Assembly: GCF_029167625.1 (NCBI RefSeq)
Contig: NZ_CP119146.1
Span: 1 to 64,000, forward strand
Reading direction: 5' to 3'
DNA: 64,000 bases
Origin: Streptomyces sp. AM 4-1-1
GTDB lineage: Bacteria > Actinomycetota > Actinomycetes > Streptomycetales > Streptomycetaceae
A program made the position numbers and the translations under genes. Shown piece by piece: positions 28,474 to 37,555 of the stretch. Numbering within the stretch: the first letter of the stretch is position 1; each line of letters opens with the position of its first letter. The notes under the pieces were generated by a model, which did not search any database, was not told where the DNA came from, and worked only from the letters and a program-made list of their open reading frames with translations.

Positions 28474-30312
28474 CTACAGCACGTCGGCCTCGGCGTCGAC
28501 GTACCCGAACGCGTGGGCCATGTGCACCAGGGCCTCCCGGAGCAGGTGCTGCCGCTCGGCCCGGTCCATGGCCGGCGCCGCGGTGATGGTGACGGCCAGC
28601 TTCGGCCTGGGGCCGTTGTCGTTCGGCCCGAGGGGCCCCAGGTCGACGAGGGTGTCCAGGACCGGCAGGACGCCGTTCTCGGCGGGCTGTTCGCTCGTGA
28701 TCCGCAGCTCAGTGGTGGGCGGTGCGGCCCACTTCAGGCTGGCCGGGCCGCCGACGACGTCGGGCAGCAGCTCGGCGGCTGTCTCCCACGCGGCGAGCAG
28801 CACGGCCTGGACCTCGTCGAGGCCCAGCTGCGTGTCACAGCCGGGTCGGAGGGCTAGTGCCCACGCCTCCGGGTTCTCGATCAGGACGTCCGCGCAGGCG
28901 ACCACGGTGGACTCCATCGTGGTGGGCAGGGCGAGCATGACGGAGGCCGTCACAGCCGGGGTGCCGTCGGGCCCGGCAATCGTGCACGTGTAGCCGGCGG
29001 AGCGGCCCGAGTTGCCGAAAGGCCCCCGCTCCCACCGGGCGGCGGGCAGCTCTGCGCCCCGGCGGCGGGACAGGATCGTCACCGCGCCGGCCACCGCACT
29101 GTGCGGCAGCTGCTGCTCGAGCTGCGTGCGCCGGGACTTGTTGATCTCCAGTGTGCTCGCCTCGGCCCAGGGCAGGTTCACCAGGGCCCGCAGGCGCAGC
29201 GCCGGTGTCTGGCCGCCGGTCCCGATCTCCGCCGAGCGGCCCTGGTTCAGGCTGAAGCGGGGTTCCGGCTGCCACCGCCACACGCCACGTCCCGAGCACG
29301 TCACGTGCCCCGGACCCCACAAGCCGCCGTCGAGGTCCACGCGCCGGGCGTCGGCCGGGATCACCCATGGGGCAGCCGTGCCCGCGGGCGGGCGGGGGAA
29401 TCCGACGGCCGCGAGCGGATCCTGACCGCCCGGCGCCCGCCGACCGGCTTCGACAATCGCCTGCCAGACCGGCTCGGCGACGACGACCGCAGGAAGATCG
29501 GGGACCAGGCACAGCACCCAGCCCGGCTCGCCGTCGACCTCGTGCCGGACATCCTGCAGCGCGGCCGCGCCCTGCGCCCAGGCCTCCCCGCCGGGCTTCC
29601 CCAGACCCGCGCCGGCGAGCTCCTCGTAGGCCGCCCTCATCTCCCGCTCACGGTCCGGCAGGCCTTGGCCGACGCGCGGCCCGCTGTCAGGCCCCGCTTC
29701 GGACACGGCTTGCCGGACGAGGTCGGCGAGAGCCTGGGCAGTGGGCACGCCGGAGGCCCGGACACCGGCGGAGAGCAGCTGCACGATCTCGGCCCGGGGC
29801 AGCCAGTACGTGCTGTCCCCGTCCCGCATCGGCACCGCGACCGTGTCCGGACGCGGAGCCCCGGGTTTGCCCACCGCGGCCGGCACGGCAAAGAGCGCAT
29901 GGTCGGTCTGCGCGGGGATCTCGATGAACAGCACCCGCTCGTCGCCCTCCGCCCCCGACCATCCAATGCGTACGCCGCGGGGAGCCGGGGAGACCCTCTG
30001 GCGGATCAGCTTGCGGATCTGGTCCGCGTTCACAGCAGCCGGGTCGACGCCGACGACATGGTCCAGGACCTCTTCGTCGTGCTCAAGTCGGGTGGCGATG
30101 CCGACGACGATGACCCCGCCGCCCCCGTTGGCGAAAGCGGCGACGTCCTTGGTCAGCTCCTCGACCGCCTTCGGATCGTCCGCCACCCGGTACGGAGCCT
30201 TCTTCGCGTCGAGCCATTGGGTCTCGCGCAGCCCGAGCAGAGAGCCGGGCCGATGGGCCTCCAGCTCGGCCAGGGCGCTCTTCAAGTCGTTCACCACTTC
30301 AGCAGTATCCAC
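28474..30312 (-). CDS. AlbA_2 / Schlafen-like domain protein
   Basis: This 612-aa protein has an N-terminal AlbA_2 (Schlafen-like, divergent AAA_4) domain at about residues 28-140: RETQWLDAKKAPYR, then FANGGGGVIVVGIAT, the strand and glycine-rich turn characteristic of the family. In other proteins this domain binds or cuts nucleic acid. The remaining 450 residues are unrecognised and lack membrane segments. GTG 30312 is preceded by GGGAGG. It is the last gene of a leftward run (33432 to 28474) with gaps of 19-74 bp. Confidence 0.7.
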   Translation of the reverse strand: MDTAEVVNDLKSALAELEAHRPGSLLGLRETQWLDAKKAPYRVADDPKAVEELTKDVAAFANGGGGVIVVGIATRLEHDEEVLDHVVGVDPAAVNADQIRKLIRQRVSPAPRGVRIGWSGAEGDERVLFIEIPAQTDHALFAVPAAVGKPGAPRPDTVAVPMRDGDSTYWLPRAEIVQLLSAGVRASGVPTAQALADLVRQAVSEAGPDSGPRVGQGLPDREREMRAAYEELAGAGLGKPGGEAWAQGAAALQDVRHEVDGEPGWVLCLVPDLPAVVVAEPVWQAIVEAGRRAPGGQDPLAAVGFPRPPAGTAAPWVIPADARRVDLDGGLWGPGHVTCSGRGVWRWQPEPRFSLNQGRSAEIGTGGQTPALRLRALVNLPWAEASTLEINKSRRTQLEQQLPHSAVAGAVTILSRRRGAELPAARWERGPFGNSGRSAGYTCTIAGPDGTPAVTASVMLALPTTMESTVVACADVLIENPEAWALALRPGCDTQLGLDEVQAVLLAAWETAAELLPDVVGGPASLKWAAPPTTELRITSEQPAENGVLPVLDTLVDLGPLGPNDNGPRPKLAVTITAAPAMDRAERQHLLREALVHMAHAFGYVDAEADVL

Positions 30313-30386
30313 TGGCGCACCGGCCTCCCGCGGCCGGATTTCGCAACCGCGCGGCGGGAGGGAGGTCTTGGTGGTCCGCGTTCCAG

Positions 30387-30959
30387 TCAGGTGGTGCGCG
30401 CCTGCGTGTAGCCGACGATTCGCTGGGTGTCGTACTGCATCAGTGCGGCCAGGTCCTGTCCGGCCCACAGGGCGAAGCTCAGTGCGATCTCGCGGGCGTC
30501 TTCGAGTTCGGAGCCGGGCCGGAGGTAGGCGAGGAAGGGGACGGCGAGCCGTGCCGCACGCTCCTCGGGCCGCTCACCGGGCGGCGCGGAGGCGACGACG
30601 GTGAGAAGCTCCACGCAGGTGGGGCCGGCGGGGTGCGGATGGCGCTGGGTCAGGCTGACTTCGTCGCCGAATGCGCGAAGCCAGGAGTCGAACCGGTCCT
30701 GGTCCCCGCCGAGGAGCTGGGTTCGGTACCCGGCGTGCTCGGTGGCCAGCCACTCGATCAGGACCAGGGCTTGTGGGCGCAGCCTGCCGGCGTCCCGCCA
30801 GGTCTCCAGTGCGCCCGTCAGAGCGCCGTACATTTCCATGTCGGCCGGCGGCGCCCCTTCGCCGCCCGCGCTGTGATAAGCGGCTTCTCCCTGAGCGGTC
30901 ATTCTGAGCAGGGTGAAGGCGGTGCTGCGAGGACGGGACTGCGCGGTGGTGTCTGACAT
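30387..30959 (-). CDS. Hypothetical protein in leftward operon
   Basis: This 190-aa helical protein starts MSDTTAQSRPRSTAFTLLRM after AGGAG. It is acidic, with a Tyr/Trp-containing core and no membrane segment or Cys motif. It lies between the 72-aa Cys-containing protein and the AlbA_2 protein on the same strand and is probably co-transcribed with both. I recognise no family. Confidence 0.6.
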   Translation of the reverse strand: MSDTTAQSRPRSTAFTLLRMTAQGEAAYHSAGGEGAPPADMEMYGALTGALETWRDAGRLRPQALVLIEWLATEHAGYRTQLLGGDQDRFDSWLRAFGDEVSLTQRHPHPAGPTCVELLTVVASAPPGERPEERAARLAVPFLAYLRPGSELEDAREIALSFALWAGQDLAALMQYDTQRIVGYTQARTT

Positions 30960-31027
30960 CGGCAACTCCTGTGCGGTGCTCGGCGGATGAGTGCTCGGGA
31001 AGCGAACTCGGCGGTTCGCGGTGGGGA

Positions 31028-31246
31028 TCAGCGGATCGTCTGAGGCTTCGTCCGGAAGGAGAGGACGACGGCCTCGGGTCCTTGTCCCGGGGCGCCCTTG
31101 CAGGACTTCTGGTGGCCCGCGTGCCAGAGGCCGGCTTCCTCCGGCAGGAGATCCAGCTCGGAAACGGAGCAGGCTCGGCACGTGGCGGTGCGAGTCTCGA
31201 AGTCGTACCCGTACAGCAGGTGGGTGCCTGACGGACGCGGGTTCAT
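31028..31246 (-). CDS. Small Cys-containing hypothetical protein
   Basis: This 72-aa product has CRAC in TATCRACSVSELDLL and a later Cys-His pair (WHAGHQKSC), a possible zinc site. ATG 31246 has GAGAGGGG upstream, a strong ribosome-binding site. It sits 49 bp after the exonuclease gene in the same operon. I recognise no family. Confidence 0.6.
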   Translation of the reverse strand: MNPRPSGTHLLYGYDFETRTATCRACSVSELDLLPEEAGLWHAGHQKSCKGAPGQGPEAVVLSFRTKPQTIR

Positions 31247-31295
31247 GGGCCCCTCTCGAATGCCGTCCTTGTGGACATCGTGGTGCACCAAGGGC

Positions 31296-32372
31296 TCACT
31301 CAGGCGGTTCCCGGTCGGGCTGCGGCGCGGGCAGGGTGTGCGACGGCCGCTCCCGCAGGGACAGTAGAAGGTCGCGGGCCGCGACCGCGTCACCGAGGGC
31401 GCGGTGCCGGCCGCCGAGCCGGAGGCGCGTGCTGGTGCCCAGCCACATCGATCGGCGCTTCATCAGGCACTGCCACGCCTGCACCGAGTGCAGCCAGCTG
31501 GGATCGACGCCGAGCGCGCGGGCGTGGCCGACGGACATCCGCCTGTCGAAGTCGCTGTTGTAGGCAAGGACGACCCGTCGGTCGACCGTGGCCAGGAGCT
31601 CGGGGAGGACGGCGCTCCACGGCCGGGCGCCGGCCACCATGCTGTCGGTGATGCCGTGCACTCGGGTGGCCCCGGGCGGAATGGTGATGTCCGGGCCGGG
31701 GTGGACGAGGGTGTCGATGAGGACGGAGCCGTCGTGCGCGTCGACGGCGGCCACCTCGATCACGCGATCCGCAGGCCCCAGGCCGGTGGTCTCGACGTCG
31801 AGGACGCAGGCGACGCCCGGCTGGAGCATGTCGTGGGCCCAGTGCATGGTCTGGCCCACCGGGCCGAGCAGCACCAGCCGCTGAGCATCGACAGCCCGAA
31901 CGAGCCGCAGCGGCAGCAGCTCAACGACCTCCTCACGGCCCGGCCCGCCGCCGCGCGACGGCGCCCAGTCGAGCGTCCACCGGTCCGTCGCCGAGGTGTA
32001 CCGCGCCCAGGCGTCCACTCCTGCGGCACGCAAGGCGGCCGTGACGCCGTCGACCAGGCGGGCTCGCTCGGAGGCGGACCCGGCGAGCTCCCGCCAGGGC
32101 GAAGGGCAACGAGCCTCGGCACTACGCGCTGCCGCCCAGTCCAGCGGTTCGGCGGCGACGGCGTCGAGCGCCGAGGCGGCGAAGCGCAGCGTCCCGGTGG
32201 AGCTGCGCCCGACGGGAGCGAGGAGCCCGGCTTCGATGAGGTAGGCGAACTCGCGACGGTGCAGGCCCAGGTAGCGGGCGGCCTGCTCGGGGCCGAAACC
32301 ACCTTCGGTGCGTTCCCGTGAGGGCACGGGCACAGAGGCCGTGGCCTGGATGTCCGTCTGCTGCGGTTGCAT
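31296..32372 (-). CDS. DEDDh 3'-5' exonuclease (DnaQ-like) with N-terminal HTH
   Basis: This 358-aa protein carries the exonuclease motifs LDVETTGLG (Asp192, Glu194), YNSDFDRR (Asp274/276) and GRHRALGDAVAA (His323, Asp328): the metal-binding DEDDh set of DNA polymerase III epsilon-like 3'-5' exonucleases. Residues about 25-70 look like a MerR/excisionase-type helix-turn-helix (ARYLGLHRREFAYLIEAGLL), and the middle is unrecognised. The fusion suggests an exonuclease brought to particular DNA or to a complex. It is the second gene of the leftward operon. Confidence 0.8.
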   Translation of the reverse strand: MQPQQTDIQATASVPVPSRERTEGGFGPEQAARYLGLHRREFAYLIEAGLLAPVGRSSTGTLRFAASALDAVAAEPLDWAAARSAEARCPSPWRELAGSASERARLVDGVTAALRAAGVDAWARYTSATDRWTLDWAPSRGGGPGREEVVELLPLRLVRAVDAQRLVLLGPVGQTMHWAHDMLQPGVACVLDVETTGLGPADRVIEVAAVDAHDGSVLIDTLVHPGPDITIPPGATRVHGITDSMVAGARPWSAVLPELLATVDRRVVLAYNSDFDRRMSVGHARALGVDPSWLHSVQAWQCLMKRRSMWLGTSTRLRLGGRHRALGDAVAARDLLLSLRERPSHTLPAPQPDREPPE

Positions 32373-32391
32373 CGCCGAGTCCCTTCAGTCC

Positions 32392-33432
32392 CTACGCCTG
32401 AGAGCCGTCGTCGCGGTCGGCCTGGTCGGCCTGGTCGGCCAGGTGGAGAATGCCCCGGGCGCCGAGGACGGTCTCGAACATCACCAGGCGGCCGGCCTGG
32501 TCGGTTCCGGCGGCCGCGTCACTGAACCATCGGCTGGAGCGCAGTGCCGCGGCGACACACTCGGCCGTCGCGTCACCCGACGTGTCGGGCACCGGCAGCT
32601 CCGGCAGGTCCTCCAGCTCCATGTCGAAGTGCTCCAGGTGCTGGACGAGCAGGTGGGCCAAGGCACGCGACGGGTCGCTGGTGTGGCGGTCCCCGTCGTG
32701 GAGCTCCATCGACCCGGGAAAGACGACGGCGCGGGTGAAGAAATCGCACAACGCCCCGAACACCTCTGGGTCCGGGGCGTGACCGCGGTCATCGCGTGCC
32801 TGGAGGGCCCACCGCAGGATGACGTCCACGTGCGCGCGCCGGGCCTGTTCCGCAGCGTCCGGAGCGCCCGCGTCACCGTCTTCACGGGGGGCGGCCCCGG
32901 CGGTTCCCTCTGCCTCCGCGGGAGACGGCGCCGCAGTGGGCACGGCGTCACCGTCCAGTTCGGCCTGCCACCGGTCGAACGCCGCGGCTTCCTCCTCGGC
33001 CCGCTGGTAGGCCGCGTCGTACCTGTCGTCTCCGAGGACCGCGGCCGACTCCACCCACTGCGTGAGGAGCGCGGCGTGCTCCCACCGGTCCTCGGATGCC
33101 GGGAGCTGGTCGCGGCGCCCGTCCATGAGGGCCGGCAGCAGTCCGATGACCGCGTCCGGCGCCGCCAGCACCGGCACCGGCAGCGCGTCGAGCTTGTCGC
33201 CGCCCCGCTCCCGGTACGCCCAGCCCGTCGACGAGTCCCACACCAGCTCCAGCCCGTTGGGCCACTCCTCGCCGGTCAGCTCCGCAACGCCGCCGATCCA
33301 TGTCCACCGGGCCTCCGTCGCGCCCCGCGCCTCCGCCCGGCGCACCGCGAACTCGGCATCCGCGTAGCCGGCGCACGCGAGAGCGCCCTCCATGACGCGC
33401 GGGTACTTCTTCCAGCCCCTGAACGGGTCCAC
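32392..33432 (-). CDS. Hypothetical protein, first gene of leftward operon
   Basis: This 346-aa protein starts VDPFRGWKKYPRVMEGAL. GTG 33432 is preceded by AGAGGG, and the upstream extension to 35325 is antisense to other genes and was rejected. The sequence is acidic, with Trp-rich strands near the N-terminus, an Ala/Glu-rich linker (about 165-205) and a C-terminal helical domain. I recognise no family. It is divergent from the GNAT gene. Confidence 0.6.
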   Translation of the reverse strand: MDPFRGWKKYPRVMEGALACAGYADAEFAVRRAEARGATEARWTWIGGVAELTGEEWPNGLELVWDSSTGWAYRERGGDKLDALPVPVLAAPDAVIGLLPALMDGRRDQLPASEDRWEHAALLTQWVESAAVLGDDRYDAAYQRAEEEAAAFDRWQAELDGDAVPTAAPSPAEAEGTAGAAPREDGDAGAPDAAEQARRAHVDVILRWALQARDDRGHAPDPEVFGALCDFFTRAVVFPGSMELHDGDRHTSDPSRALAHLLVQHLEHFDMELEDLPELPVPDTSGDATAECVAAALRSSRWFSDAAAGTDQAGRLVMFETVLGARGILHLADQADQADRDDGSQA

Positions 33433-33654
33433 GGTGTGCCCTCTTCTGCTGCTTCGAACGGCCTTGTCTGTCCCGGTCAGCCTGGCAGCCGCCACTGACA
33501 CCACCCCGCCAGCGATCGAACCTGAACCGAAAGTGCGACCGGCTGTGCGATTCCTGCGGCCGCCCGGCACCCGCCAGGCCCGGCGAGCCGGCGGCCGCAA
33601 GCCCGGCCACCCGCCGGTGCAGTCTCTGAACGAAGCCAGCCCCGGGCGGCGCCG

Positions 33655-33660
33655 TACGCT
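33655..33660 (+). promoter_or_regulatory. -10 element for a leaderless start (TACGCT)
   Basis: TACGCT ends 6 nt before GTG 33667 with no ribosome-binding site. The hexamer and spacing are identical to those at 36042. Confidence 0.5.
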
Positions 33661-33666
33661 GCCAAC

Positions 33667-34476
33667 GTGGCACCCATGGAATCCGTCAGTACCGCCCTGA
33701 GCCGTGTCTGGCCCGCCGAACTGCGCACCGACCGTCTCCTTCTCCGCCCGGTCACCCGGGAAGACGGTCCTCTGCTGGACGAGTTGCTGACCGACGACCG
33801 GGTCCGCGCCCACCTCGGCGGTCCGGTCACGCAGGATCGCGTCGTCGCCCGGCAGGCCGCCTACCCGACGACGGCCGGCGCCTTCACCGTCGTCCGCGTC
33901 GCCGACCAGCGCCAGGTCGGCCTGGTGACCATCGGCGCCGACCACAGGTGCGAGGGCCGCGCCGAAATCTCGTACCAACTGCTCCCCGTCGCCTGGGGCG
34001 AAGGCATGGGCCGGGAGGCCGTCGCCGCGGCCGTCACCTGGTGGACGGATGCCGTCCCCGGCGGTGGTCCGCTGGTCGCGGTCACCCAGAAGGCCAACCG
34101 CGCCTCGTGCCGCATGCTGGAGGCGATCGGCATGACGGTTGTCGACGAGCTCGACGAGCACGGTGCGCGCCAGTGCGTCTACACCCCCGCGGGCGACCAG
34201 GAAGACAGCGATCTGCGCTGGTTCCGCCTGCTCGCCGAGCGCCGGGACGCCGTCGAGCGGCACCGAGGCGCGCAGGTGCGCGCGACCGCGGCCGGCCAGG
34301 GCCTTCCCGACGACCTTTCGGCGCTCGCTCCCGAGGAACTGGCCCGGCTGTGCCCTGCTCGCCACGGCGCCTACGGCCGGATTTGCGCCCGAGTGGCCGA
34401 ACACACGCCGGACCTTCACCTGGGCCGGGCACAGGACGGCGCGTGGATCGCCTGGCTGACGTCGGCTGACGCCTGA
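33667..34476 (+). CDS. GNAT-family N-acetyltransferase with C-terminal extension
   Basis: This 269-aa protein opens with the RimJ/RimL-type signature LRTDRLLLRPVTREDG. The GNAT fold follows to about residue 165, with the acetyl-CoA loop region at VAWGEGMGREA and the NRASCRMLEAIGM helix. About 90 further residues form an unrecognised C-terminal helical domain. Such enzymes acetylate protein N-termini or small molecules; the substrate is unknown. The start is leaderless GTG 33667, with ATG 33676 as the alternative. Confidence 0.75.
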   Translation: MAPMESVSTALSRVWPAELRTDRLLLRPVTREDGPLLDELLTDDRVRAHLGGPVTQDRVVARQAAYPTTAGAFTVVRVADQRQVGLVTIGADHRCEGRAEISYQLLPVAWGEGMGREAVAAAVTWWTDAVPGGGPLVAVTQKANRASCRMLEAIGMTVVDELDEHGARQCVYTPAGDQEDSDLRWFRLLAERRDAVERHRGAQVRATAAGQGLPDDLSALAPEELARLCPARHGAYGRICARVAEHTPDLHLGRAQDGAWIAWLTSADA

Positions 34477-34514
34477 TCGCCCACCCCGGCGCGGCCAAGG
34501 GGCTCCGTCAGCGC

Positions 34515-35864
34515 TTAGAACTCGTCGGCGCGGATGGGGACGAGTTCGGCGACCTCGAACTGGGTTGTCTGCGGGTGCAGTTCGAGGAAGCGTGCGATGA
34601 CCTGGGCGTGCGCCTGACCGGTGAACAGGTCCAGCGCCAAGCGGTCGAGGGGACCGTCGTCCAGCTGCAGGTACGTCATGGCCAGATGGGCGCCGTGGTG
34701 CAGGGCGTCCTTCTCGGTGGGGTAGGTCCAGGTGCTCAGTCCGCGCCCCGGCTCGCTGCGGTGCAGCAGAACCCACGGGCCGCCGGCCACCCCCGTGGGC
34801 GCGCCGGCCAAGACCCGGCACATGCGGCACCACGTCACGTTCGCGGCAAGGCGCTCCGCCGGACCGGCACCCCACACCGGCTCCGGCACGACCACGCGCG
34901 GGACATCCGGCCGTTCGGGCAGGGCCTGCGGCTCCCGGGTGAGCAGTTCGGGGACCCGGTGGGCGGTACGGGCGCGGCCCTTCCTGCCGGCCGGGGGCTG
35001 CCACAGTGCACGCGGCCACGGCTCGTCGAGCGACACCGACGGTCCGCGACCGACGGAATGGCCGAGGTCGACCAAGCCCTCGTCGGACGGTGTCGGCTCC
35101 TCCCCTGGAGGCAGCGGCAGCAGCCACCCGACCGCGTCCTTCACCCAGGCCTGCCCACAGCCGCACCAGTGCACGGCGGCATCCTGCTCGGCGGGGCTGT
35201 CGTACCATCCCGGCTCCTCCCGGCCCAGACCGAGGCGCGCCATGCCGGTCGGCTTCTCGCACGGGCAGGACGCGAACCGGTACAGCTGCACATCGGGCTG
35301 CTCGTCGCGCGAAGCGTGCAGCCACGCCGGATGGACACCCAGCGCCCCCGCCAGCGCCTCCCGCTCACGATCCCCGGGCCGGGAACGGCCAGCCGCCCAG
35401 TGCCCGATCTGATGCGCGCCGACACCGACGTCGCCGCCCAGGCCGACCGAGGTCTTCGCGGCCGCCTCCTGCAACAGCCGCAGACGCCGTACGAAGGGGG
35501 ACAGCTCCAGCAGAGCCCACACCGGGTGCTCCCCACAGGGCTCGACGTACTCCGGATCGTCCTCCCATAGCTCGTGAAGCTCGTTGTAGGACGAGGCGTG
35601 CTCGGCCAGCGTCTCGGTCACCCACCGGCGCACCGCGGCGTCGTCCGCCCACTGTTCATCGGTAGCCTTCTGAGCCGCCGCGTCCGCGTTCTCCGCCAGC
35701 ACCAGCTCCTCGTGCATCGGGAAAAGGCACTCCTCGACGGCCAGCAACGCCCGGGAGGCGACGACACGGCGGGCCGGTTCCGGAACCGCTCCGCTCAGCA
35801 CACCCGACAGCACGTCGACGGCCCGCACCACCAACCGGTCCTGCTGCTTCCCCCACCTGCTCAC
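34515..35864 (-). CDS. Protein with internal XRE-like HTH
   Basis: This 449-aa protein starts VSRWGKQQDRLVVRAVDVL. Residues about 128-185 read as a Cro/C1-type helix-turn-helix (GVGAHQIGHWAAGRSRPGDREREALAGALGVHPAWL), placed internally rather than at the N-terminus. Paired Cys motifs (CPCEK near 200; CGCG near 230; CRMC near 350) suggest zinc sites. GTG 35864 follows a G-rich ribosome-binding region. A DNA-binding regulator or a phage-related protein is possible. Confidence 0.55.
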   Translation of the reverse strand: MSRWGKQQDRLVVRAVDVLSGVLSGAVPEPARRVVASRALLAVEECLFPMHEELVLAENADAAAQKATDEQWADDAAVRRWVTETLAEHASSYNELHELWEDDPEYVEPCGEHPVWALLELSPFVRRLRLLQEAAAKTSVGLGGDVGVGAHQIGHWAAGRSRPGDREREALAGALGVHPAWLHASRDEQPDVQLYRFASCPCEKPTGMARLGLGREEPGWYDSPAEQDAAVHWCGCGQAWVKDAVGWLLPLPPGEEPTPSDEGLVDLGHSVGRGPSVSLDEPWPRALWQPPAGRKGRARTAHRVPELLTREPQALPERPDVPRVVVPEPVWGAGPAERLAANVTWCRMCRVLAGAPTGVAGGPWVLLHRSEPGRGLSTWTYPTEKDALHHGAHLAMTYLQLDDGPLDRLALDLFTGQAHAQVIARFLELHPQTTQFEVAELVPIRADEF

Positions 35865-36041
35865 CCTGCCCCCATCCTGCGGCCGCCGCGGGCCTGCACG
35901 TGTCACATCATCCCGGCCATGACACGGAGGCGGGCGATAACGCCCGAAGTTCACCCCCACCAGAACAGCCCCGGCCTGAGCCCCGGATAGCCAACAGCGC
36001 CCGGCATCAGACCCAGCACGACCGCCAGCTACACGGCCGCA

Positions 36042-36047
36042 TACGCT
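36042..36047 (+). promoter_or_regulatory. -10 element for the interrupted ATPase (TACGCT)
   Basis: TACGCT ends 6 nt before ATG 36054, implying a leaderless transcript. It is the same hexamer and spacing as at 33655. Confidence 0.5.
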
Positions 36048-36053
36048 GGGCCG

Positions 36054-36179
36054 ATGCCCGTCGTACCCCCGCTCTTCAGCGATGCCGAGACCGATCACCC
36101 CGCCATCGCCCAGTGGTGCTCCACCATCCTGGCCGGCGACACTGCCCGCCTGCTCCTCCTGGGTCCGCACTGGTCGGGC
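36054..36179 (+). pseudogene. P-loop ATPase, 5' part (interrupted in Walker A)
   Basis: Forty-two codons run from ATG 36054 to LLLLGPHWSG, where the Walker A glycine-rich loop breaks off. The matching 3' part resumes in the same frame at 40854 with AAG TCC (Lys-Ser), restoring GPHWSGKS. Between lies the mobile element. The reconstituted protein would be 181 aa with Walker B VIDDL. The downstream neighbour is an HNH nuclease gene. Without excision the ATPase cannot be made. Confidence 0.8.
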
Positions 36180-36190
36180 AGGCGTGTTGA

Positions 36191-36199
36191 CCGAACTAA
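36191..36199 (+). repeat. Left inner inverted end of the element
   Basis: CCGAACTAA lies 11 bp inside the left junction. It is repeated in inverse orientation near the right junction (40842-40850). It is probably a recombinase-binding arm. Confidence 0.6.
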
Positions 36200-36256
36200 C
36201 TCCTCTGTTTTCGCAGGTCAGTTGGGGTTCTGCTAGCTTCACCGCATGCCCAGTGA

Positions 36257-36424
36257 TCGACGCTGATCTGTGCGGATGCTATTCGTCCCGACGCGGCTTG
36301 GCTGGCCCGCTGCCCATCGAAGTACTTGAGGCCAGCCATCGCGGCCGCGCGGGATGCAGAAGGGTTCGGCCGGCTCGAAGCCGTCACCTCCCAGTCCGGA
36401 CGCAGGGCATCGGACGGGCTGCTA
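36257..36424 (+). pseudogene. Tyrosine recombinase, 5' part (cut by IS630)
   Basis: Fifty-six codons of natural composition (PDAAWLARCPSKYLRPAIAA, then a Gly/Leu stretch) end at codon CTA 36422-36424, whose TA is the IS target. Joining this codon to GCT at 37556 keeps the frame across the IS. Upstream the frame meets TGA at 36254. The plausible start ATG 36246 is out of phase by one base, so the N-terminus also carries a frameshift, either a mutation or an error. Confidence 0.7.
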
Positions 36425-37555
36425 GTGTCCTGAGTCGGTAGTCTGCTTGCGGTTATAGGGTAGGGCAATGCCTGGTCCGAAGCCGTTGTCGCTGGAGCTG
36501 TCCGATCACGAACGCAGGGTCCTGCGGGGCTGGTTGCGCAAGCAGACTGCGTCGCAGGCACTGGTTCTGCGGTCGAGGATCGTGCTGGCGTGCGCGGAGG
36601 ACCGGTCGAACGCCCAGGTCGCGGACGACCTGGGTGTCTCGCGGGAGACGGTGCGTAAGTGGCGGTCCCGGTTCGTCGCGGACCGGCTGGAGGGCCTGGT
36701 GGACCGGCCGCGTTCGGGTGCACCGCGGAAGATCACGGACGAGCAGGTCGAAGCCATGGTCGCCAGGACGCTCGGCCAGAGCCCACCAACAGGCGATTCG
36801 CACTGGTCGACACGTTCGATGGCCCAGGCGCAGGGCATGTCGCAGTCGGCCGTCTCGCGGATCTGGCGGGCCTTCGGCCTCAAGCCCCACATCGTGGAGA
36901 CGTGGAAGCTGTCGACCGGTCCGCAGTTCGTGACCAAGGTCCGTGACGTGGTGGGCATTTACCTGTCGCCGCCGGAGAACGCGCTGGTCCTGGCGGTGGA
37001 CGAGAAGTCGCAGATCCAGGCCCTGGACCGAACCCAACCAGTGCTGCCGATGGCCCCGGCCACGCCGGCGAAGATGACCCACGACTACGTCCGGCACGGC
37101 ACGACCAGCCTGTTCGCCGCCCTCGACATCGCCTCCGGATCAGTCATCGCCCAGCACTACCGCCGCCACCGCCACCAGGAGTTCCTCCGCTTCCTGAAGG
37201 TCATCGACGCCGCCGTCCCCAAGGACCTCGAACTTCACCTGGTCCTGGACAACTACGCCACCCACAAGACCGAACCGGTCAAGAAGTGGCTGCTGCGGCA
37301 TCCCCGCTTCCACCTGCACTTCACCCCCACCTCGGCGTCCTGGCTCAACCTCGTCGAGCGCTGGTTCGCCGAGCTGACCTCCCGCAAACTCCGCCGCTCG
37401 GCCCACCGCAGCGTCATCGAACTCGAACGCGACATCCGCCGCTGGATCAACGAGTGGAACAAGAACCCCAAGCCGTTCGTCTGGACGAAGACCGCCGACG
37501 ACATCCTCGACACACTCGCCGCATACTGCACACGAATTAACGACTCAGGACACTA
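36423..37555. mobile_element. IS630-family insertion sequence
   Basis: The IS spans 36425-37553 and is flanked by TA on both sides (36423-36424, 37554-37555), the hallmark IS630/Tc1-mariner duplication. Terminal repeats GTGTCCTGAGTCG (36425-36437) and CGACTCAGGACAC (37541-37553) are perfect inverted copies. One transposase gene fills the element. It lies inside the tyrosine recombinase gene of the larger element. Confidence 0.93.

Noticed and set aside
33433..35325. Extension of the 346-aa protein to 977 aa
   Set aside because: The added part is antisense to the GNAT and XRE-like genes and is Arg-rich. GTG 33432 has a good ribosome-binding site.
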